Of a stretch of DNA of 64,000 bases, positions 58,541 to 64,000 are shown piece by piece. Each line of letters opens with the position of its first letter. Within the stretch, counting starts at the first letter, position 1. The DNA is from Streptosporangium saharense (GTDB lineage: Bacteria; Actinomycetota; Actinomycetes; Streptosporangiales; Streptosporangiaceae), in the NCBI RefSeq assembly GCF_014203715.1, contig NZ_JACHJP010000012.1, positions 226,516 through 290,515 on the forward strand, in the 5' to 3' direction. The notes beneath the pieces are model-generated. The model did no database searches, had not been told where the DNA came from, and saw nothing but the letters and a program-made list of their open reading frames with translations. Both the position numbers and the translations under genes were made by a program.

Positions 58541-59185
58541 GTGAGTGAGTTGATCCGGCCGGGAGACATCAACGGCCGTTACGTTATCCCTACCTTCGTC
58601 GAGCGCACGTCGTACGGCGTCAAGGAGATGAGCCCGTACAACAAGCTCTTCGAGGACCGCATCATCTTCCTCGGCGTGCAGGTTGACGACACCTCGGCCA
58701 ACGACGTCATGGCGCAGTTGCTGACGCTGGAGTCGATCGACCCCGACCGCGACATCAGCATCTACATCAACTCGCCGGGCGGCTCGTTCACCGCCATGAT
58801 GGCGATCTACGACACGATGCAGTTCGTCCGGCCGGAGATCCAGACGGTCTGTCTCGGTCAGGCCGCCTCGGCGGCGGCGATCCTGCTGGCCGGTGGCACG
58901 CCGGGCAAGCGGTTCGCCCTGCCCAACGCGCGCATGCTGATCCACCAGCCCTCCACCGAGGGCGGCGGCCAGGGAAGCGACATCGAGATCCAGGCGCGTG
59001 AGATCCTGCGGATGCGCACGCAGATGGAGACGATCCTGTCCAGGCACTCGGGCAGGAGTGCCGAAGAGGTCCGCAAGGACATCGAGCGGGACAAGATCCT
59101 TGACGCCGAGGAAGCCAAGGCGTACGGGCTGATCGACGACATCATCCCGTCTCGCAAGAAGCTCGCCAAGGCCATAGCCTCCTAA
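58541..59185 (+). CDS. clpP2: ATP-dependent Clp protease proteolytic subunit 2
   Basis: 214 residues from GTG 58541, after GAAGGGGCAAAAG. Triad residues Ser110 (GQAASAAA), His135 (LIHQPS) and Asp in ERDKILDAEEA; INSPGGSFTAMMAIYD as in ClpP1. The N-terminus is longer than ClpP of gamma-proteobacteria, as usual for ClpP2, and is probably processed. It shares an operon with clpP1. A perfect 42-bp palindrome follows directly. Confidence 0.97.
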   Translation: MSELIRPGDINGRYVIPTFVERTSYGVKEMSPYNKLFEDRIIFLGVQVDDTSANDVMAQLLTLESIDPDRDISIYINSPGGSFTAMMAIYDTMQFVRPEIQTVCLGQAASAAAILLAGGTPGKRFALPNARMLIHQPSTEGGGQGSDIEIQAREILRMRTQMETILSRHSGRSAEEVRKDIERDKILDAEEAKAYGLIDDIIPSRKKLAKAIAS

Positions 59186-59194
59186 TGAGGTCTA

Positions 59195-59236
59195 TCGCAC
59201 CGGAACGGTGCCCAATTGGGCACCGTTCCGGTGCGA
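59195..59236. terminator. Perfect 42-bp palindrome between clpP2 and clpX
   Basis: Bases 59195-59215 are the exact reverse complement of 59216-59236, with no spacer at all (the centre is CCCAATTGGG). It starts 9 bases after the clpP2 stop, 143 bases before clpX. As RNA it would form a long hairpin, but a loop of at least 3-4 bases must open. It may be a terminator or attenuator between clpP1P2 and clpX, or a protein-binding site. Confidence 0.7.
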
Positions 59237-59378
59237 CTCGCCGCTAGGGGGCTCACTGAGGGCTCAGAAGACGGTAACGTCGAAACCTGAGCGGGATGAC
59301 TTTTCGCACCGGGTATCGGTCCGGTCGGAAGAAACGGACCGCGAAGCCAGGGCGGTCCCACGCAAAGGAGTATCTGGG

Positions 59379-60659
59379 GTGGCACGCATCGGCGACGGGG
59401 GAGACCTGCTGAAGTGCTCTTTCTGTGGGAAGAGCCAGAAGCAAGTCAAGAAGCTCATCGCCGGACCCGGCGTATACATCTGCGATGAGTGCATCGATCT
59501 CTGCAACGAGATCATCGAGGAGGAGCTCAGCGAGTCCTCCGAGCTCAAGTGGGACAGTCTGCCCAAGCCGAGGGAGATCTACGAGTTCCTCGACGCCTAC
59601 GTCATCGGTCAGGACCAGGCGAAGAAGGCGCTCTCGGTGGCGGTCTACAACCACTACAAGCGGGTGCAGTCCGGCGAGCGCGGGCGTGACGACGGCATCG
59701 AGCTGTCCAAATCCAACATTCTGCTGTTGGGCCCGACCGGTTCCGGCAAGACACTGCTCGCCCAGACGTTGGCGAAGATGCTGAACGTGCCGTTCGCCAT
59801 CGCCGACGCCACCGCCCTGACGGAGGCGGGCTACGTGGGCGAGGACGTCGAGAACATACTGCTCAAGCTGATCCAGGCCGCTGACTACGACGTCAAGAAG
59901 GCCGAGACCGGCATCATCTACATCGACGAGGTGGACAAGATCGCTCGCAAGAGCGAGAACCCCTCGATCACCAGGGACGTCTCCGGCGAGGGTGTGCAGC
60001 AGGCCCTGCTGAAGATCCTGGAGGGCACCACGGCGAGCGTGCCGCCCCAGGGCGGTCGCAAGCACCCCCACCAGGAGTTCATCCAGATCGACACCACCAA
60101 CGTGCTGTTCATCTGCGGTGGCGCCTTCGCGGGCCTTGAGAAGATCATCGAGTCCCGGGTCGGCAGGAAGGGTATCGGCTTCAACGCCATCATCCGTTCC
60201 AAGGACGACATCGACACCTCCGACATCTTCGGGGACGTCATGCCCGAGGACCTGCTGAAGTTCGGCATGATCCCCGAGTTCGTCGGCCGCCTCCCGGTCA
60301 TCACGAGCGTGCACAACCTCGACCGCGACGCGCTCATCCAGATCCTCACCGAGCCGCGCAACGCCCTGGTCAAGCAGTACCGCCGCCTGTTCGAGCTGGA
60401 CAACGTCGAGCTCGAGTTCAGCGACGACGCCCTGGAGGCCATCGCCGACCAGGCGATCCTGCGGGGCACCGGCGCCAGGGGACTTCGCGCCATCCTGGAG
60501 GAGGTCCTGCTGTCGGTGATGTACGAGGTGCCCTCCCGGCAGGATGTGGCCCGCGTCGTCATCACCCGCGAGTCGGTGCTTGAGCACGTCAACCCGACCC
60601 TCGTGCCCCGTGACCAGCTGAACAAGCAGCAGCGCACGCCGCGCGAGAAGTCCGCCTGA
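59379..60659 (+). CDS. clpX: Clp protease ATP-binding subunit ClpX
   Basis: 426 residues from GTG 59379, with AAAGGAG 9 bases upstream; the longer frame from 59208 runs through the palindrome and is not used. N-terminal zinc-binding domain C-x2-C...C-x2-C (KCSFCGKSQKQ, YICDECIDLC), Walker A GPTGSGKT, Walker B IIYIDEVDKI, the GFGAxxIG-type loop VGRKGIGFN and sensor GTGARGLR. It unfolds substrates for ClpP1P2. Length is typical. A strong hairpin follows. Confidence 0.98.
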   Translation: MARIGDGGDLLKCSFCGKSQKQVKKLIAGPGVYICDECIDLCNEIIEEELSESSELKWDSLPKPREIYEFLDAYVIGQDQAKKALSVAVYNHYKRVQSGERGRDDGIELSKSNILLLGPTGSGKTLLAQTLAKMLNVPFAIADATALTEAGYVGEDVENILLKLIQAADYDVKKAETGIIYIDEVDKIARKSENPSITRDVSGEGVQQALLKILEGTTASVPPQGGRKHPHQEFIQIDTTNVLFICGGAFAGLEKIIESRVGRKGIGFNAIIRSKDDIDTSDIFGDVMPEDLLKFGMIPEFVGRLPVITSVHNLDRDALIQILTEPRNALVKQYRRLFELDNVELEFSDDALEAIADQAILRGTGARGLRAILEEVLLSVMYEVPSRQDVARVVITRESVLEHVNPTLVPRDQLNKQQRTPREKSA

Positions 60660-60684
60660 CCTCCGCCGGACAGAACCGGCATCC

Positions 60685-60717
60685 GACGCCCCCGCGACCT
60701 CCGCTCGCGGGGGCGTC
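60685..60717 (+). terminator. Terminator after clpX
   Basis: Perfect 13-bp stem GACGCCCCCGCGA (60685-60697) with complement (60705-60717), 7-base loop, 25 bases after the stop. Confidence 0.8.
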
Positions 60718-60818
60718 GCCGTGTCTCCTGGGGGTCTCATCCGGGGAGTGACATGTCTGGAAAGGGCGGACACCTGGCGACGGTCGCGAGTCGGGGACAT
60801 CGACCGTCCGGACGTCCC

Positions 60819-60824
60819 TAGAAT
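60819..60824 (+). promoter_or_regulatory. -10 box TAGAAT of leaderless valS
   Basis: TAGAAT with 8 bases to GTG 60833 and no ribosome site. Confidence 0.5.
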
Positions 60825-60832
60825 TGGACACC

Positions 60833-63409
60833 GTGACGACGCCAGAGCTGCCCACCCAGTACACCCCCGCCGACGTGGAGACCCGAAGCTACGAACGCTG
60901 GGTGTCCGAGGAGTACTTCACCGCCGACCCCAGCAGCGAGCGCGAGCCGTACAGCATCGTCCTGCCTCCGCCGAACGTGACCGGTGTTCTGCACATCGGC
61001 CACGCCCTCGACCACTCGATCCAGGACGCGCTGACCCGCCGCGCACGTATGCGCGGGCAGGAGACGCTCTGGCTGCCGGGCATGGACCACGCGGGCATCG
61101 CCACCCAGAACGTCGTCGAGCGCGAGATCGCCAAGGAGGGCCTGTCCCGCCACGACCTCGGCCGGGAGGCCTTCGTCGAGCGCGTCTGGCAGTGGAAGGA
61201 AGAGTCCGGCGGCCGGATTCTCGGGCAGATGAAGAAGCTCGGCGACGGCGTCGACTGGTCTCGCGAGCGCTTCACCATGGACCCCGGGCTCTCCCGCGCC
61301 GTCCAGACCATCTTCAAGAAGCTCTTCGACGACGGGCTCATCTACCGCGCCGAGCGCATCATCAACTGGTGCCCGCGTTGCCTGACCGCGCTGTCCGACA
61401 TCGAGGTTGAGCACAGCGAGGACGAGGGCGAGCTGGTCTCGATCCGGTACGGCTCGGGCGAGGACGAGATCGTCGTCGCCACGACCCGCGCCGAGACCAT
61501 GCTCGGTGACACCGCCGTCGCCGTGCACCCCGAGGACGAGCGCTACGCGCACCTGATCGGCAGGCAGGTCGAGCTCCCGCTGACCGGCCGCAGCATCCCG
61601 GTCGTGGCTGACGAGCACGTCGATCCCGCCTTCGGCACCGGAGCGGTCAAGGTCACCCCGGCGCACGACCCCAACGACTTCGAGATCGGCCGCCGCCACT
61701 CGCTGCCCTCCCTCACCGTCATGGACGAGCGCGGCGTGATCACCGCCCACGGTCCGTTCGAGGGACTCGACCGCTTCGAGGCCAGGCCCGCGGTTGTGGC
61801 CGCGCTGCGCCAGCAGGGCCGGATCGTCGCGGAGAAGCGGCCCTACCTCCACTCGGTCGGCCACTGCTCGCGCTGCAAGACCGTCGTCGAGCCGAGGCTG
61901 TCGCTGCAGTGGTTCGTCAACGTCTCCCCGCTGGCGAAGGCCGCGGGCGACGCGGTCCGTGAGGGACGCACCCGGATCCACCCGCCGGAGCTGGCCAAGC
62001 GCTACTTCGACTGGGTCGACGACATGCACGACTGGTGCATCTCCCGGCAGCTGTGGTGGGGACACCGCATCCCGGTCTGGTACGGCCCCGAGGGCGAGGT
62101 CGTCTGCGTCGGCCCCGACGAGGAGCCGCCCGCCGGCTACGTCCAGGACTCCGACGTCCTCGACACCTGGTTCTCCTCGGGACTGTGGCCGTTCTCGACG
62201 CTGGGCTGGCCGGACAAGACTCCCGAGCTGGCCAGGTTCTACCCGACCTCCGTCCTGGTCACCGGCTACGACATCCTGTTCTTCTGGGTGGCCAGGATGA
62301 TGATGTTCGGCATCTACGCGATGGAGGGCCGTCCTCCGTTCCACACCGTCGCGTTGCACGGCATGGTCCGCGACCAGTACGGCAAGAAGATGTCCAAGTC
62401 GTTCGGCAACGTGGTGGACCCGCTCGACTGGGTCGAGCGCTTCGGCGCGGACGCCACCCGCTTCACGCTCCTGCGCGGTGCCAACCCCGGCTCCGACGTC
62501 GCGATCAGCGAGGAGTGGGCGGGCGGCTCCCGTAACTTCTGCAACAAGATCTGGAACGCCACCCGCTTCGCGCTCATGAACGGCGCGGCGGTTGGCGAGC
62601 TGCCCGTCGAGGAGCTGACCGCGGCCGACCGCTGGATCCTCTCCCGGCTGCAGGAGGTCATCGGCACGGTCGACGCGGCCTTCGAGGAGTTCGAGTTCGC
62701 CAGGGTCTCCGATGTGCTGTACCACTTCGCCTGGGACGAGGTCTGCGACTGGTACCTGGAGCTGGCCAAGATCCAGATCGCCGCGGGGCAGGAGCACACC
62801 CGGCTGGTGCTCGGTCACGTCCTCGACGCACTGCTCCGCCTGCTCCACCCGCTGGTGCCGTTCGTCACCGAGGAGCTGTGGCGGGCGGTGACCACGGCCC
62901 CCTCGATCGTGGTCGCTCCCTGGCCCACGGTCCAGGAGTCGTTGCGCGACGGCGCCGCGGAGGAGGAGATCGTCGCTCTCCAGGGGCTGGTCACCGAGAT
63001 CCGCAGGTTCCGCTCCGACCAGGGCCTCAAGCCGGGCCAGCGGGTCGCGGCACGCCTCTCCCTCAGTGGTACGGCACTGGCCCCGCACGAGGGGGCGATC
63101 AGGTCGTTGCTCCGGCTCGACCAGCCGTCCGACTCCTTCGCCGCGACCGCGCGTCTCGATGTCGGCGGGATCCAGGTGGAGATCGACACCGCCGGGACGA
63201 TCGACGTGGCGGCCGAGCGCAAGCGTCTGGAGAAGGACCTCGCCGTGGCGCGCAAGGAGGCCGCCCAGGTGGCCGCCAAGCTCGGCAACGAGCAGTTCAT
63301 GTCGAAGGCGCCCGATGACGTGGTGGCCAAGGTGCGTGCCCGCGCGGCCCAGGCCGACCAGGACATCGCCAGGCTCACGGCCCAGCTCGACGCGCTGCCC
63401 ACCGGCTGA
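60833..63409 (+). CDS. valS: Valyl-tRNA synthetase
   Basis: 858 residues from GTG 60833. Class I synthetase with HIGH-type motif PPNVTGVLHIGHAL, editing domain with TTRAETMLGDTAVAVHP, GKKMSKSFGNVVDPLDW (KMSKS), anticodon-binding domain, and a C-terminal coiled-coil arm (ERKRLEKDLAVARKEAAQVAAKL). It charges tRNA-Val and hydrolyses misacylated Thr. No T-box is visible and the TAGAAT box leaves no leader. Hairpin 63429-63455 follows. folC usually comes next in actinobacteria but is absent here; an rRNA operon follows. Confidence 0.98.
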   Translation: MTTPELPTQYTPADVETRSYERWVSEEYFTADPSSEREPYSIVLPPPNVTGVLHIGHALDHSIQDALTRRARMRGQETLWLPGMDHAGIATQNVVEREIAKEGLSRHDLGREAFVERVWQWKEESGGRILGQMKKLGDGVDWSRERFTMDPGLSRAVQTIFKKLFDDGLIYRAERIINWCPRCLTALSDIEVEHSEDEGELVSIRYGSGEDEIVVATTRAETMLGDTAVAVHPEDERYAHLIGRQVELPLTGRSIPVVADEHVDPAFGTGAVKVTPAHDPNDFEIGRRHSLPSLTVMDERGVITAHGPFEGLDRFEARPAVVAALRQQGRIVAEKRPYLHSVGHCSRCKTVVEPRLSLQWFVNVSPLAKAAGDAVREGRTRIHPPELAKRYFDWVDDMHDWCISRQLWWGHRIPVWYGPEGEVVCVGPDEEPPAGYVQDSDVLDTWFSSGLWPFSTLGWPDKTPELARFYPTSVLVTGYDILFFWVARMMMFGIYAMEGRPPFHTVALHGMVRDQYGKKMSKSFGNVVDPLDWVERFGADATRFTLLRGANPGSDVAISEEWAGGSRNFCNKIWNATRFALMNGAAVGELPVEELTAADRWILSRLQEVIGTVDAAFEEFEFARVSDVLYHFAWDEVCDWYLELAKIQIAAGQEHTRLVLGHVLDALLRLLHPLVPFVTEELWRAVTTAPSIVVAPWPTVQESLRDGAAEEEIVALQGLVTEIRRFRSDQGLKPGQRVAARLSLSGTALAPHEGAIRSLLRLDQPSDSFAATARLDVGGIQVEIDTAGTIDVAAERKRLEKDLAVARKEAAQVAAKLGNEQFMSKAPDDVVAKVRARAAQADQDIARLTAQLDALPTG

Positions 63410-63428
63410 TCGTCTTACGTCTCACGGG

Positions 63429-63455
63429 GCCCGGGATCGACGGTCGATCTCGGGC
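63429..63455 (+). terminator. Terminator after valS
   Basis: 12-bp stem with one mismatch, 63429-63440 (GCCCGGGATCGA) with 63444-63455, 3-base loop, 20 bases past the stop. Confidence 0.6.
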
Positions 63456-63523
63456 TTCCGGGGTTCTTGGGTCGTGGGTTTGGGGCCCGGTGACCCAGGG
63501 AAGACTTAGTTGTTACCGGCAAG

Positions 63524-63556
63524 TTGGTCATGAAACCCCGGACGGACTGCTAGAGT
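63524..63556 (+). promoter_or_regulatory. rrn promoter-like element 1
   Basis: TTGGTC at 63524-63529 and an extended -10 TGCTAGAGT (63548-63556). The spacing of 21 is long, so recognition would rest on the extended -10. Confidence 0.35.
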
Positions 63557-63624
63557 TCTTCAAGCGGGACGAGATCCCGCACACCCCTCCAAAAAATCAC
63601 TGAAGATCTGACCTGTCCGAGGGA

Positions 63625-63654
63625 TTGGACAGGGGTCGGATGTCAGAGTAAGTT
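63625..63654 (+). promoter_or_regulatory. rrn promoter-like element 2
   Basis: TTGGAC (63625-63630), 18-base spacer, TAAGTT (63649-63654). Confidence 0.5.
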
Positions 63655-63735
63655 GGAAGGGTTGCTCCGGAGACGGGGCGGCGAGATCCTAGCGGGTCTG
63701 GTGGGTTGGTGTCGAGGGGCCGCGAAGGCAGCGGT

Positions 63736-63765
63736 TTGACACGGACCGGCCGGAAATGGTAGGGT
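63736..63765 (+). promoter_or_regulatory. rrn promoter-like element 3 (best)
   Basis: TTGACA (63736-63741), 18-base spacer, TAGGGT (63760-63765): a nearly consensus sigma-70-type promoter about 225 bases before the 16S gene. Confidence 0.65.
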
Positions 63766-63989
63766 GGATATGCGGAAGTTGCGCCCCTGAAGTGCTCAAC
63801 CGGATGGGTTGGGTGGCCGAGGGTGTACGCGTCCGTTTCTTGAGAACTCAACAGTGTGCTAAAAGCCAGTGCATGAAGCACAAACCCGTCCTAACACGCC
63901 TCGTGCGTGGGGATGGATTCCTTTGGTTGATACACCCGCTGTCGTTGATCGGCAGTGTGGGTGCTTTCAGCCGGGGTTGACTCGAAAAG

Positions 63990-64000
63990 CATTGTTTGGA
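63990..64000 (+). rRNA. 16S rRNA gene, first bases (cut by window edge)
   Basis: The window ends in TTGTTTGGA, which fits the actinobacterial 16S 5' end (TTTGTTTGGAGAGTTTGATC). Together with the pre-16S leader and the promoters upstream, an rrn operon must begin here. The exact first base is uncertain. Confidence 0.6.

Larger units (their letters stand above)
63410..63985. other. rRNA operon promoter and leader region
   Basis: About 580 gene-free bases between valS and 16S. It contains a valS terminator, three promoter-like elements (63524-63556, 63625-63654, 63736-63765) and a leader carrying CTTGAGAACTCAACAGTGTG (about 63839-63858), the conserved actinobacterial pre-16S leader element with box-A-like TGCTAAAAG right after it. 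It is AT-richer than the coding DNA. Confidence 0.75.

Noticed and set aside
59208..59378. Longer clpX start at 59208
   Set aside because: It would put coding sequence in the 42-bp palindrome; GTG 59379 has AAAGGAG and matches the family N-terminus.
60752..60820. 22-residue frame before valS (MSGKGGHLATVASRGHRPSG...) as a leader peptide
   Set aside because: It lies upstream of the TAGAAT -10 box, so it would not be on the valS transcript.

Overview
The window is ordinary high-GC actinomycete chromosome. Signs of this are trigger factor-clpP1-clpP2-clpX, paired GGDEF, XRE and SpoIIE-type regulators, a 25-residue bL37 gene, a mycothiol-type DsbA reductase, EttA, and an actinobacterial rRNA leader at the right edge. 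Codon use and gene families fit Streptosporangiales (Streptosporangium/Nonomuraea relatives), but that placement is an inference. I see no integrase, transposase, phage gene or CRISPR array.

1-8.1 kb: tail of a GNAT gene, then a CbiX-like protein, cobT, a siroheme/CobA fusion, and two large membrane-associated P-loop GTPases joined by 4-base overlaps. 8.1-15.6 kb: an SSB-like gene preceded by two DnaA-box-like sites, a membrane GGDEF cyclase, ettA, a thioesterase, a GH13 glucosidase, truncated haemoglobin and an MscS channel. 17-28.9 kb: an XRE regulator with a coupled acetyltransferase, Nudix, purU, prolyl oligopeptidase, HNH, GNAT, FmdB-type zinc ribbon, an HTH-less WYL protein, ilvD and a NERD protein.

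29.1-33.9 kb is the most unusual stretch. Three small genes each have their own apparent leaderless promoter, and the last resembles a Pycsar-type membrane effector. Next to them lie an uncharacterised protein, a Ser/Thr kinase fused through one membrane segment to a lytic-transglycosylase-like domain, and a divergent FHA protein. I infer that the last three form a wall-sensing signalling module.

33.9-54 kb: PepN, a DsbA-type protein behind a SigR/SigH-like promoter, aldehyde dehydrogenase, def, rpiB, Eis-type acetyltransferase, a PP2C phosphatase facing an atypical LuxR regulator, a site-2 protease, MarR, a secreted wall protein under a c-di-AMP (ydaO) riboswitch, deoR-galT, an HD protein, bL37, a DinB-type protein, an FAD monooxygenase, a GAF-SpoIIE-HATPase phosphatase and two tRNAs. 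54.3-64 kb: a RsbW-like ATPase divergent from an XRE-DUF5753 regulator, then tig, clpP1, clpP2, clpX, valS and the promoter/leader region of an rRNA operon, with the 16S gene just starting at the edge.

A recurring feature is a TANNNT-like -10 box 5-8 bases before the start codon with no Shine-Dalgarno (at least 16 genes), so leaderless transcription looks common here.
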